Of a stretch of 64,000 bases of DNA, positions 44,591 to 53,478 are shown one piece after another. The notes beneath the pieces are model-generated. The model saw only the letters and a list, made by a program, of their open reading frames with translations, searched no databases and was not told the origin of the DNA. A program made the position numbers and the translations under genes. Position 1 is the first letter of the stretch. The number at the start of each line of letters is the position of its first letter. This stretch comes from PALSA-1006 sp964532405 (lineage in GTDB: Bacteria; Pseudomonadota; Gammaproteobacteria; Burkholderiales; Gallionellaceae), in NCBI GenBank assembly GCA_964532405.1, contig CAZHIC010000003.1, forward strand, positions 67,069 to 131,068. The letters run 5' to 3'.

Positions 44591-46213
44591 TTAAGCGGGC
44601 ATAAAGCTGACGCGTTCGAAGTCGAGGCCTTTGTCTACGCTGAATCCCATTTTTACCATCTGATTTTTATCGTCGAGATGAGCAATGTCGGCGAGACGAT
44701 CCGGGCGGAAGAAATCGCGCGGCACGATAAGACTCGGCGGAGCCTTGAGTGACGGAACTTCGGGCAACAACAAAGCGGCGACAGCCTTATCGGACTGACC
44801 CATATTGATGCCGCTTCCCTTGAGCGAGACGGGCTGCGCGATGCCGGGCAAATACTGGATGCCCATACGCAGTTGTCCGCTACGGCTGACAACGACCCAG
44901 GTGACTTTGCCGAGTATGAAAGCGTTCGCATCGCTCGGTTTTACCGCGACGATCTGATGCGGGCCGATACGTTCACCCTGATTGCTTTCGCGCAATAATC
45001 TCGCCCCGGAGATGCTTTCATTTTCGATGTGCCAACTCTCTGTGGAGAAGCCGAGTGCCGCGATGTCCTGACGGTTCGCTTCGGTCAACACGCGGCCGAA
45101 AGCGGCAATCTGTTTGCGTGCCATGCTGTCCGATCCGGCATCTTTTTTGGGCTGTCTGAACGGTTTGTGGGCGATGTGGGCATATATGCCTTCGATGCTA
45201 AAACACAACTCCGCAGACTGTGCGATGGTATGGCGCTCGGCCAAGCGGTCATTGTTCGCTTCGCAGAAATAACGATGCAAGCTGCCGAGAAATTCCGCGC
45301 AATCCGCGCTGTTGCACTCGCTGCCCAATTCGAGTTGCTGCGGCGTTTGTCCTTGTTGCAGCAGAATGGTTTTCACGCGCAACAATTTGCTCAGTGGCAC
45401 CATCGCCAGATAGCGCACGCTATCCGACGGGGTGACGTGCTGGATTGCCTGTATCCCTTGCGTACCGCCCAAATCGACAGCCAAGGGAGGAGCATCTTCT
45501 TTGCTGATGCTGTAGCGGCGATCAATGATGAGAACATCGCTCCACAGGGTGAGCCAGCGATCCAGCAATTGCAGCTGTCCGCGCGTCAGCTCGGCCGGGC
45601 GCGCATGGCAGTCGAGCAGGGTTTTGGCATAGATCGCCTGACAGGAACTCGGTTGCCCGGAGGTGTGCAGCTCATCGTTTACCGCTAGCCGATGAAATTC
45701 GTGTTTCTCGGCGAAGGCGAACAGCGCATGCAACTGATGCCACAGTTTTCCGTCGGACTCATAGCCGCAGCGCAAGTGTTCAAAGATTTGCAAGCCGGTG
45801 TAGCGCAGGCAACGCTGGGTCAGCAGTGCGCCGAAACCGGCAAGTTGTTTGTCGCCTGCGGCGTAAGCTTGCAGACAACGCTGATAACCCGTCACCAAGC
45901 CTTGCCACAAGCCGATGATGGAAACAAAGATGGTCAGCTCATCATCGCTGAGCGGAAGTTTTTTCGAGATGAGTTTCTTGGCGTAATCGCCCTGCACGAG
46001 CACCACGGTCTCGCGCAGCAGCTCCAAGGTATGCAAGCGTTCCAAACCGCGCATCGGGTAGCGGTTGAGTTCGCCCAGTTGGGCGCGCAGCACGCCATGC
46101 GCCTGATGCAGATTGGTGAGCTGCAACTGGTGCAGCCACGCCTCACAGCTCGCCTTGTCCTTGAAGGCGGGGTGCGCGAGATCGTCGGTCGGCTCGAGAG
46201 GCAGGTCGAGCAT
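44591..46213 (-). CDS. Conserved protein of unknown function (540 aa), possible C-terminal PilZ-like region
   Basis: A 540-residue cytosolic protein with no membrane segments or signal peptide. The first 330 residues are helical with many Leu (LHQLQLTNLHQAHGVLRAQL, LLRETVVLVQGDYAKKL). The last 130 (ESNQGERIGPHQIVAVKP ... LGKVTWVVVSRSGQLRMGIQYLPG) look like a small beta-barrel of PilZ-like character, but the RxxxR motif for c-di-GMP is not clear. It lies two bases past the stop of the upstream 1308-aa oxidoreductase gene, so the two are one operon. I cannot assign a function. A fragment of its 3' end is duplicated at 41127. Confidence 0.75.
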   Translation of the reverse strand: MLDLPLEPTDDLAHPAFKDKASCEAWLHQLQLTNLHQAHGVLRAQLGELNRYPMRGLERLHTLELLRETVVLVQGDYAKKLISKKLPLSDDELTIFVSIIGLWQGLVTGYQRCLQAYAAGDKQLAGFGALLTQRCLRYTGLQIFEHLRCGYESDGKLWHQLHALFAFAEKHEFHRLAVNDELHTSGQPSSCQAIYAKTLLDCHARPAELTRGQLQLLDRWLTLWSDVLIIDRRYSISKEDAPPLAVDLGGTQGIQAIQHVTPSDSVRYLAMVPLSKLLRVKTILLQQGQTPQQLELGSECNSADCAEFLGSLHRYFCEANNDRLAERHTIAQSAELCFSIEGIYAHIAHKPFRQPKKDAGSDSMARKQIAAFGRVLTEANRQDIAALGFSTESWHIENESISGARLLRESNQGERIGPHQIVAVKPSDANAFILGKVTWVVVSRSGQLRMGIQYLPGIAQPVSLKGSGINMGQSDKAVAALLLPEVPSLKAPPSLIVPRDFFRPDRLADIAHLDDKNQMVKMGFSVDKGLDFERVSFMPA

Positions 46214-46215
46214 GT

Positions 46216-49200
46216 TTAAAGTAGCACGCGTTCGATGCCGCCATGATTGGCTTTTTGCACGTAGTCGGCCAGCCAGTTTTCTCCGAGCAAATGCTTGGCC
46301 ATTTCTACCACGATGTAATCGGTGGTCGTGCCCGCGTCATCGGCATAGCGCGACAAGCCTTGCTGGCAGGCCGGGCAGGAGGTGAGGATTTTCACTTCGC
46401 CGTTGTAGCCATCGCCGCGCAACGCATCGGCGCCTTTGCGCATTTCTTCTTCCTTGCTGAAGCGCACTTGTGTGGCGATGGACGGGTTGCTCAGTGCCCA
46501 AGTGCCCGATTCGCCGCAGCAGCGGTCATTGAGCTTGATTTCTTCGCTGTTCATGAGCGTGTTGACCACTTGTAAAGACTGGTAGGTCTTCATCGGGGTG
46601 TGGCAGGGCTCGTGGTACATATAGCGTGTGCCGGTGGCCTGCTCCAGCCGCACGCCTTTCTCCAGCAAATATTCGTGGATGTCGAGCAGGCGGCAGCCGG
46701 GGAATATTTTGTCGAACTGGTATTTCAGCAACTGGTCCATACAAGTGCCGCAGGATACGATCACCGTCTTGATGTCGAGATAGTTCAGCGTGTTGGCGAC
46801 GCGGTGGAACAACACGCGGTTGTCGGTGGTGATCTGGCTGCCTTTGTCTTCGTGCCCGCTGGACGTTTGCGGATAACCGCAGCAGATATAGCCGGGCGGC
46901 AACACGGTGATGGCACCGGTTTCGTACAGCATCGCCTGCGTTGCCAGACCCACTTGTCCGAACAAGCGCTCCGAGCCGCAACCGGGGAAGTAGAACACCG
47001 CTTCGGAATCTTCGTTCGCCTTGTGCGGGTCGCGGATGATAGGGATGATGGTGTTGTCTTCGATGTCGAGCAGCGCGCGCGAGGTTTTCTTCGGCAGATT
47101 GCCCGGCATCGGCTTGTTGAAAAAATGGATGACCTGCGCCTTGAGCGGCGCACCGCCCACGGTGGCGGGCGGGTGTGCGACCTGTTTGCGGAACAGTCCC
47201 AGATACTTGCTGACTTGATAGCCGAAGCGCTGCGCCTTGTAGCTCCACTCGATCATCACCTTGCGCATCAGTTTGATGGTGGTCGGGTTGGCTGCGTTCA
47301 GGTACAGCATGGAAACGTAGGAGACCGGGCTGAATTTCTTTTTCCCCTGCAAACGCAGGAAATTGCGCATGGCCACCGTCACATCGCCGAAGTCGATGTT
47401 CACCGGGCACGGGTTGAGGCAGCGGTGACATACCGTGCAATGGTCGGCCACGTCATTGAACTCGTCGAAGTGCGCGATGGAGATGCCGCGCCGCGTTTGT
47501 TCCTCGTACAGGAAAGCCTCGATCAGCAGCGAAGTGGCGAGGATCTTGTTGCGCGGCGAATACAGCAGGTTGGCGCGCGGCACGTGGGTGGTGCACACCG
47601 GCTTGCACTTGCCGCAGCGCAGGCAATCCTTGATCGAGTCGGCGATTTTGCCGAGCTCGCTCTTTTCCAGAATCAGGCTTTCCAGTTCCATCAGGCTGAA
47701 GCTCGGCGTATAGGCGCGTTCGAGGTTGCCGCCCGCCAGCAGTTTGCCGCGATTGAAGCGGTGTTCCGGGTCCACTTTTTGTTTGTAGGCAGCGAATTCT
47801 GAAATCTCGGCATTTTCCAGGAAATCGAACTTGGTGATGCCGATGCCGTGCTCGCCGGAGATCACGCCGCCCAAATCTTTCGCCAGTTGCATGATGCGAT
47901 CTACCGCGCCGTAAGCTTGTTGCAGCATCGGGTAGTCGTCGGAATTGACCGGAATGTTGGAATGCACGTTGCCGTCGCCCGCATGCATGTGCAGCGCCAC
48001 GAACACGCGGCTCTTCAATACCGCCTGATGCAGGACGGTGCAGCGTTCGAGAATAGACTGGTAGGTGTTGCCGCTAAAAATTTGGCGTAACGGTTCGCGC
48101 ACTTCGCGTTTCCAGGAGGCGCGCAGCAGGTGGCGCTGTAGGGCATCGAACACCCTCTCCCCCAGCCTCTCTCCCGCAAGCGGGAGAGAGTGGACGAAGG
48201 CCGGGAGAGGGAGTGAGGACAGTGGAGCGTCCAGGTTGTCCAGCATCCACTGCCAGCGCGCGCGCACTTCCGTCAGCAACTCACGCGCTTGTTGCGGACG
48301 GTTGCCCAGCAATTCGGCGTTGCCTAATTGCGCATCATCCTGATAGTAAAGCGGCAGTTCGCCCGCGAAAAACTCATCCAGCGCGCCCAGCAGTTTTATT
48401 TTGTTGTGCAACGACAACTCGATGTTGATCCGCTCCACGCCGTCACAATAGTCGCCCATGCGCGGCAACGGGATCACCACGTCTTCATTGATCTTGAAAG
48501 CATTGGTATGTTTGGCGATGGCGGCAGTGCGCGCGCGGTCCAGCCAGAATTTTTTGCGCGCTTCTGCGGAGACGGCGATGAAACCCTCGCCTTGGCGCAG
48601 GTTGGCCAAGCGCACAATTTCAGAAGCGGCTTGCGCGGCGGCATTCTCGTCGTCGCTCACCACGTCGGCCACCAGCACCATCTTCGGGCGCGTGCCGCGT
48701 TTCGATTTGGTGGCGTAGCCGACCGCCTTCAGATAACGCTCGTCCAGATGTTCTAACCCGGCGAGGGAAGCCTGGGCGGCGCGGGCGCCGTTTTTGTTGA
48801 ACAGTCCGGTGATCTCGACGATGGCGGGTACGGCTTCGCGTACTTGGCCGAAGAATTCCAGACACACGGTGCGCGTGAATTTAAATTCGCGATGTAGGAT
48901 GAAGCGCGCCGAAGTGATGATGCCGTCGCAGCCTTCTTTCTGGATGCCGGGCAGGCCGGAAAGGAATTTGTCGGTAACGTCTTTGCCCAGGCCGGTCTTG
49001 CGGAATTTGCCGCCGGGGATGCTGAGTATCTCCGGTTCGCCGTGCGGTGTTTTGCCGTCGGCCTCGAAACGGTTGATGCGGAAACGCGCCACTTCGACAT
49101 CGTGGATCTTGCCGAGATTATGGTCGAGGCGTTCGATAGTCATCCACTTTCCGTCCGGCGTGACCATCTTCCACGCGGCCAGATTGTCCAGTGCCGTGCC

Positions 49201-50142
49201 CCACAATACCGCTTTCTTGCCGCCCGCATTCATCGACACATTGCCGCCTATGCAGGAAGCGTCTGCGGAAGTGGGATCGACCGCGAACACCAGTCCGTTG
49301 GCTTCCGCCGCTTCCATCACGCGCCGTGTCACCACGCCCGCGCCGCAATGGATGGTGGCATAGGGCTGGCTGAGTCCCGGCAGCGTGAGCGTTTCCACCG
49401 CAGACAGCGCATCCAGTTTTTCGGTGTTGATGACGGCGGCGCGTTTGTCCAGCGGCACGGCGCCGCCAGTGTAACCGGTGCCGCCGCCGCGAGGAATGAG
49501 GGTCAAGCCGAGTTCGATACAGGCGCGCACCAGCGGCGCGATTTCCTCTTCGGTGTCGGGGTGCAGCACCACGAACGGATATTCCACGCGCCAGTCGGTG
49601 GCGTCGGTGACATGCGAGACGCGCGCCAAGCCGTCGAACTGGATGTTGTCGCGGCGGGTGTGGCGCGACAACACGCGCAAGGTGCGGCGGCGCAGTTGCA
49701 GCGTCGCCTTGAATTCGGCCTCGAATTCGTTGACGGCGGCGTGCGCCAACTCGAGCAGACGCTGCACTGGCAGATTGTGGTTGCGACCGCTACGCTTAAC
49801 ATCGTCTTCGCCGATGTTAGTCGGCACCGCACCTTCGGTGTCTTGACGGCGTTTCTCGATGGCGTGCAGACGGTGGCGCAATGCGCCGACCAGTGCGGCG
49901 CGGCGGGTGTTGTTGCCGAGCAGGTCGTCTTGCAAATACGGGTTGCGGTTGATTGCCCAGATGTCGCCGAGCACTTCATACAACATGCGTGCGGAACGTC
50001 CGGTGCGGCGTTCGTCGCGCAGGGTGTTGATGATGTCCCAAGCCTCGTCACCGAGGATGCGGATGACGATCTCGCGGTCGGAGAATGAGGTGTAGTTATA
50101 CGGGATTTCGCGCAAACGGACGGTCATTAGGTCGGCTTTCAT
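46216..50142 (-). CDS. Large FAD-linked oxidase fused to Fe-S (heterodisulfide-reductase-like) domains
   Basis: A 1308-residue fusion. Domains: DUF3683 at residues about 1-190 (LREIPYNYTSFSDREIVIRIL); FAD_binding_4 (PCMH) at about 220-400 with IPRGGGTGYTGGAVPL and CIGGNVSMNAGGKKAVLWG; FAD-oxidase C-terminal domain to about 850 with VALHMHAGDGNVHSNIPV and GGVISGEHGIGITK; two 4Fe-4S clusters CLRCGKCKPVC and CTVCHRCLNPCP; then two CCG domains (CCGYPQTSSG, SCGTCMDQL, CCGESGTWALS). This is the architecture of D-lactate/glycolate-type dehydrogenases. Residues about 643-664 (LPLPAFVHSLPLAGERLGER) derive from an in-frame REP-like repeat. Start could also be ATG 50127. Confidence 0.9.
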   Translation of the reverse strand: MKADLMTVRLREIPYNYTSFSDREIVIRILGDEAWDIINTLRDERRTGRSARMLYEVLGDIWAINRNPYLQDDLLGNNTRRAALVGALRHRLHAIEKRRQDTEGAVPTNIGEDDVKRSGRNHNLPVQRLLELAHAAVNEFEAEFKATLQLRRRTLRVLSRHTRRDNIQFDGLARVSHVTDATDWRVEYPFVVLHPDTEEEIAPLVRACIELGLTLIPRGGGTGYTGGAVPLDKRAAVINTEKLDALSAVETLTLPGLSQPYATIHCGAGVVTRRVMEAAEANGLVFAVDPTSADASCIGGNVSMNAGGKKAVLWGTALDNLAAWKMVTPDGKWMTIERLDHNLGKIHDVEVARFRINRFEADGKTPHGEPEILSIPGGKFRKTGLGKDVTDKFLSGLPGIQKEGCDGIITSARFILHREFKFTRTVCLEFFGQVREAVPAIVEITGLFNKNGARAAQASLAGLEHLDERYLKAVGYATKSKRGTRPKMVLVADVVSDDENAAAQAASEIVRLANLRQGEGFIAVSAEARKKFWLDRARTAAIAKHTNAFKINEDVVIPLPRMGDYCDGVERINIELSLHNKIKLLGALDEFFAGELPLYYQDDAQLGNAELLGNRPQQARELLTEVRARWQWMLDNLDAPLSSLPLPAFVHSLPLAGERLGERVFDALQRHLLRASWKREVREPLRQIFSGNTYQSILERCTVLHQAVLKSRVFVALHMHAGDGNVHSNIPVNSDDYPMLQQAYGAVDRIMQLAKDLGGVISGEHGIGITKFDFLENAEISEFAAYKQKVDPEHRFNRGKLLAGGNLERAYTPSFSLMELESLILEKSELGKIADSIKDCLRCGKCKPVCTTHVPRANLLYSPRNKILATSLLIEAFLYEEQTRRGISIAHFDEFNDVADHCTVCHRCLNPCPVNIDFGDVTVAMRNFLRLQGKKKFSPVSYVSMLYLNAANPTTIKLMRKVMIEWSYKAQRFGYQVSKYLGLFRKQVAHPPATVGGAPLKAQVIHFFNKPMPGNLPKKTSRALLDIEDNTIIPIIRDPHKANEDSEAVFYFPGCGSERLFGQVGLATQAMLYETGAITVLPPGYICCGYPQTSSGHEDKGSQITTDNRVLFHRVANTLNYLDIKTVIVSCGTCMDQLLKYQFDKIFPGCRLLDIHEYLLEKGVRLEQATGTRYMYHEPCHTPMKTYQSLQVVNTLMNSEEIKLNDRCCGESGTWALSNPSIATQVRFSKEEEMRKGADALRGDGYNGEVKILTSCPACQQGLSRYADDAGTTTDYIVVEMAKHLLGENWLADYVQKANHGGIERVLL
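48151..48213. repeat. REP-like repeat R6 inside the oxidoreductase gene
   Basis: Hairpin cctctctcccgcaagcgggagagag with flanking ccctctccccc and gggagagggag, a classic REP shape. It is read through in frame inside the FAD-oxidase domain. Confidence 0.9.
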
Positions 50143-50515
50143 TCAGCAAAGCGCGCATTTTACCGCAATGCGCAGCATTGCTCGACCCTCACGGAAACAA
50201 GGTCGAACTGATAAGCTGTGAACATGAAGAAAATAGACGCAGAACCCTCCATGCGTTTGTTCCTTGCGCTGTGGACGGATGCAACGGTACGAGCAGGACT
50301 CTCCGCTTGGCAGCCTCTGTTGGTGCCAGTTAAAAACTGACCAGATAACTTATCGATTAACTTCAGACCAAGGTAAGTCCTGTAGAGGCAAACATTTCAG
50401 CAACATTGGAATCAATAAATATCTTTGTTGTATCGGCCGCATACTCATCATCCATTTAGTCTCTCCTCAAACAATCAGGAATTGTCACGATTTCTTTAAG
50501 CCACCCAAAAACTCT
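50143..50515. other. Intergenic gap without recognised genes
   Basis: About 370 bases between the oxidoreductase start and the AraC-type gene stop. It should contain the oxidoreductase promoter. No gene, repeat or RNA structure could be supported. Confidence 0.4.
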
Positions 50516-51448
50516 TCAACGTCTCTGCGTACGCCACAACGCAGGCGGCATCCCCGTCTCTCTCTTGAACGCTTTATTAAATGCGGCTTCCGAGTCGTAG
50601 CCCACTTTGGCGGCAACTTGGGCGATGCCTATGGCTGCGGGTCGGCGCAATAGTTCTTGCGCTAGACTCATACGATGGCGCGTGAGGTAGGCAATCGGTG
50701 CTATGCCGAGTTTGTCTTTGAAACGTGCAGCGAAAGCCGATCTTGACATGCCGATATGATCTGCCAGTGAAACTATCGTCCACGGCTTTTCACTTTCTGT
50801 GTGTATCAGGCGGATGGCTTTGCCTAATCGTTCATCCGACAAGACGCCTGCCCATCCGGTGTTACGCGTGTGGTCGTTGAGTAGGTATGCGCGCAGGGTT
50901 TGAATGAAGAAGATGTCGGCCAAGCTGTTGAGCATTGTGGAGGTGCCCGGCGCAGGCGTGGTAATTTCTTTTTCCAGTAGTTGCAGCGTGCTTTGCAATG
51001 CGGCGAGTTCTTGTTCGTTCACGTTGAAGCAGATCAGCGGCGGCAACAAATCCAGCACGAGCGGGTAGCGGTCATCGGTGAAGATGAACTGTCCGCCGAG
51101 TACGATGGTGCGTTCGCCATCTGTTCCGCAGCGCAGCGTTCTTCCCTCTATCTGTTTGTACACTTCTTCAAATTTGACGGTGCTGCCATCCGCCGTATGG
51201 CGGATGCGGAACGCATTGCCTCTGGCTAGCAAGTAACACGAGCCCCTCACAAGCTTGACCGGCTGCGCGCTGTCCTTGATGTCGATATAGCAGCAGCCTT
51301 CGGTGACGATGCCGAATTTGGTGTGCGGGTATGCGTCGAGATCCAGTCCCCACGGCGCATTGCCTTCCACGCGGGTGTATGACGCTTTTTGGACTCTGAG
51401 TCCGGGTATGAAATTTTCTAAACCATCCATATCGAGCCGATTGAACAA
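50516..51448 (-). CDS. AraC-family transcriptional regulator with cupin N-terminus
   Basis: A 310-residue regulator. The N-terminal half is a cupin_6-type sensor (residues about 10-190: GIVTEGCCYIDI, LVRGSCYLLARGNAFRIRH). The C-terminal AraC domain has two helix-turn-helix motifs: TIVSLADHIGMSRSAFAARFKDKLG (about 228) and IAQVAAKVGYDSEAAFNKAFKRETG (about 277). It is divergent from the SDR gene at 51542 with 93 bases between, so it probably regulates that gene and itself. Confidence 0.9.
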   Translation of the reverse strand: MFNRLDMDGLENFIPGLRVQKASYTRVEGNAPWGLDLDAYPHTKFGIVTEGCCYIDIKDSAQPVKLVRGSCYLLARGNAFRIRHTADGSTVKFEEVYKQIEGRTLRCGTDGERTIVLGGQFIFTDDRYPLVLDLLPPLICFNVNEQELAALQSTLQLLEKEITTPAPGTSTMLNSLADIFFIQTLRAYLLNDHTRNTGWAGVLSDERLGKAIRLIHTESEKPWTIVSLADHIGMSRSAFAARFKDKLGIAPIAYLTRHRMSLAQELLRRPAAIGIAQVAAKVGYDSEAAFNKAFKRETGMPPALWRTQRR

Positions 51449-51541
51449 GGATTAAGGACGCCTGAGCATAGCCGTGCCGTACAGCCGATTCCATACTCCG
51501 CGCCGCGATGGCCACTAATTAACTACGATGGAGAATCTAGC

Positions 51542-52312
51542 ATGGAACTCGGATTGAAAGGCAAGAGAGTATTGGTGACAGGCGGAACGCGCGGCATCGG
51601 TCTGGCGATTGTGCGCACCATTGCGCAGGAAGGTGGACGTGTTGTCTTGTGCGCGCGTAATGCGCAGCAAGTGGCTGAGACTGCCGCTGCATTTCAGCAG
51701 CAGGGGTTTGCGGTAAGCGGCAGCACCGTGGATATCACGAATCAGGATGCACTTAGCGCGTGGATAGCGCAGGCCGCCGACACGATGGGCGGGATCGACA
51801 TAGTTGTCGCCAACCCGAGTTCATTGAGCATGGGTACGTCGGAGCAAGACTGGCAGAGCGGCTACGAAGTGGACTTGATGGGCACGGTGCATACGATAGC
51901 GGCGGCGCAACCGTATTTGGAAAAGGCCGCGCTTGTGTCCGGCGATGCCGCAATTTTAATCATCTCCTCTGCCGGCATCGCTGAAGCGAATGCCGAGAGT
52001 GCTTACGGTGCTTACAAGGCGGCACTGGTTTACCATGCCAAAGGTTTGGCGCGCCGACTGGCACCGAAAATGATCAGGGTCAATACCGTTTCCCCCGGAA
52101 CGATCTATTCCGATGACGGGTTCTGGGGCAATGTGAAACGGAACGCACCGGAAATGTATGATGGGTATCTCAAGCGCAACCCGCTGGGGCGAATGGGTAC
52201 GCCGCAAGAGGTGGCAAATGCCGCCGCGTTTTTGTGTTCGCCTGCGGCATCGTTCGTCACGGGTGCCAACCTCATTGTCGACGGGGGATTTACGAGCAGG
52301 GTGAATTACTAA
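51542..52312 (+). CDS. Short-chain dehydrogenase/reductase
   Basis: A 256-residue classical SDR oxidoreductase. Cofactor motif VTGGTRGIGLAI (about residues 13-24); VANPS in place of the usual NNAG; catalytic Ser in IIISSAGIAE and the YxxxK pair in ESAYGAYKAAL; C-terminal LIVDGGFTS. Upstream Shine-Dalgarno tggaga precedes the ATG. The NNAG motif being replaced by VANPS is unusual but seen in divergent SDRs. Substrate unknown; likely controlled by the divergent AraC-type regulator. Confidence 0.9.
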   Translation: MELGLKGKRVLVTGGTRGIGLAIVRTIAQEGGRVVLCARNAQQVAETAAAFQQQGFAVSGSTVDITNQDALSAWIAQAADTMGGIDIVVANPSSLSMGTSEQDWQSGYEVDLMGTVHTIAAAQPYLEKAALVSGDAAILIISSAGIAEANAESAYGAYKAALVYHAKGLARRLAPKMIRVNTVSPGTIYSDDGFWGNVKRNAPEMYDGYLKRNPLGRMGTPQEVANAAAFLCSPAASFVTGANLIVDGGFTSRVNY

Positions 52313-52352
52313 AATTAAAAATCGCGCCGCATAAAACCGTCTTTCCCGAAAA

Positions 52353-52895
52353 CTAACCCCGCATCGGCTCCAGCGTGGCATCCAGATTCAAGTCGTCGCA
52401 GTAATCGAGAAAATCTTCGCGCAGGGTGGGGATGTGAATTTTGGCGTGAATGCCCACGCTCATGATGACGGAGGTCAGCGGCGAGCCGGTGTGCGGGGCG
52501 AAATAAGTGCTGCTTTGCAGCTCTTCGATGTTGATGCCGTTGCGGGTGAAGAAGGCGGCGAGACTGCGCACGATGCCGGGCTGATCCATCGCCACGACTT
52601 CAACGGTATAGGGAATGGCGGCGGTTCGCTCGCTCTTACCTGTGCGCTGATGGGTGATGGTAAGGCCGAGTTGTGCGCCTAGCGGAGGTATCTGCCCTTC
52701 CAGTTTGGAAAGCGCGTGCCATGCGCCGGAGACCCGCGTGATGAAAGAGAATTGCCCGCCAATCACGGCCATGCTGCTCTCTTCGATGTTGCAACCGCAA
52801 TCGGCGATGCGTCCCGCGAACTGTTCGACGAGGCCCAGCTTGTCTGCGCCGGAAGCGGTAATCACCAGGAAGTTGTTTTCGGTTTCTGTGTTCAT
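52353..52895 (-). CDS. gcvR: Glycine cleavage system transcriptional repressor-like ACT protein
   Basis: A 180-residue protein with two ACT domains: residues about 8-80 (LVITASGADKLGLVEQFAGRIADCGCNIEESSM) and about 95-175 (YTVEVVAMDQPGIVRSLAAFFTRNGINIEELQS). This is the GcvR architecture, a protein that in enterobacteria modulates GcvA in response to glycine. No gcvA or gcvTHP genes are in the window, so the role is by homology only. Confidence 0.85.
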   Translation of the reverse strand: MNTETENNFLVITASGADKLGLVEQFAGRIADCGCNIEESSMAVIGGQFSFITRVSGAWHALSKLEGQIPPLGAQLGLTITHQRTGKSERTAAIPYTVEVVAMDQPGIVRSLAAFFTRNGINIEELQSSTYFAPHTGSPLTSVIMSVGIHAKIHIPTLREDFLDYCDDLNLDATLEPMRG

Positions 52896-52968
52896 AGTTG
52901 GCTGATGCTGTATTGCTGCGAATTAAGAGGCCGCATTGTAGTGGTTCTGCGCGGGGATAGGGCGCGCA

Positions 52969-53361
52969 CTAAATATCCCCATCCACATAAAACCACCGCT
53001 CCTCTTCGCGCACGAAGCTGCTGATTTCATGCAGTCGGTGTGCGCGGCCATTCACTTTGTAGCGCGCGACGAATTCGACGATGGCGTGGCCGGCGTCTTG
53101 CTGTTCGTGGCGAAGCACTTTGAGGTCACGCCATTTGGTTGTTGCCTCTTCTGCCAAGCCCAATGAAGGCGGGCGCGTGGAGGGATGCCAGGTTGCCAGC
53201 AGGTAGTCTTCGCGGAGCAGGGTGTAGGCGGTGTAGCGCGAGCGCATGAGGGCTTCGGCGGTGGGAGCGGGTTCGTTGCTGTCCACATGGCGGGCGCAGC
53301 AGGTGGTTAATTCTTTGGTGCTGCCGCAGGGGCAGAGAGTGGTTTGATTTTTCATTTTCAT
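52969..53361 (-). CDS. ychJ: YchJ-family SEC-C motif protein
   Basis: A 130-residue UPF0225/YchJ-type protein. The N-terminal zinc-binding SEC-C-like motif is CPCGSTKELTTCCARH, followed by the NTF2-like body: EALMRSRYTAYTLLREDYLLATWHPSTRP, VEFVARYKVNGRAHRLHEISSFVREEERWFYVDGD. Complete. ATG at 53361 gives MKMKNQ; an ATG two codons later is possible. Function is not established. Confidence 0.93.
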   Translation of the reverse strand: MKMKNQTTLCPCGSTKELTTCCARHVDSNEPAPTAEALMRSRYTAYTLLREDYLLATWHPSTRPPSLGLAEEATTKWRDLKVLRHEQQDAGHAIVEFVARYKVNGRAHRLHEISSFVREEERWFYVDGDI

Positions 53362-53380
53362 TCACTAAATGAAATTAAAC

Positions 53381-53461
53381 CCGTTCGGGCTGAGCTTGTC
53401 GAAGCCTCCATGAATCCAGCCCTGTCGTCCATTCACCCTTCGACAAGCTCAGGGCGAACGG
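53381..53461. repeat. Inverted repeat with gagcttgtcgaag arms
   Basis: Near-perfect 24-base arms ccgttcgggctgagcttgtc... and ...gacaagctcagggcgaacgg separated by 33 bases, between srkA and ychJ. Related to the outer ends of the DUF2971 unit. Confidence 0.85.
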
Positions 53462-53478
53462 AATTATTTATCGCGCAA

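Noticed and set aside
44456..44752. 98-codon frame on the plus strand
   Set aside because: Its second half is antisense to the 3' end of the 540-aa gene and the first half has no binding site.
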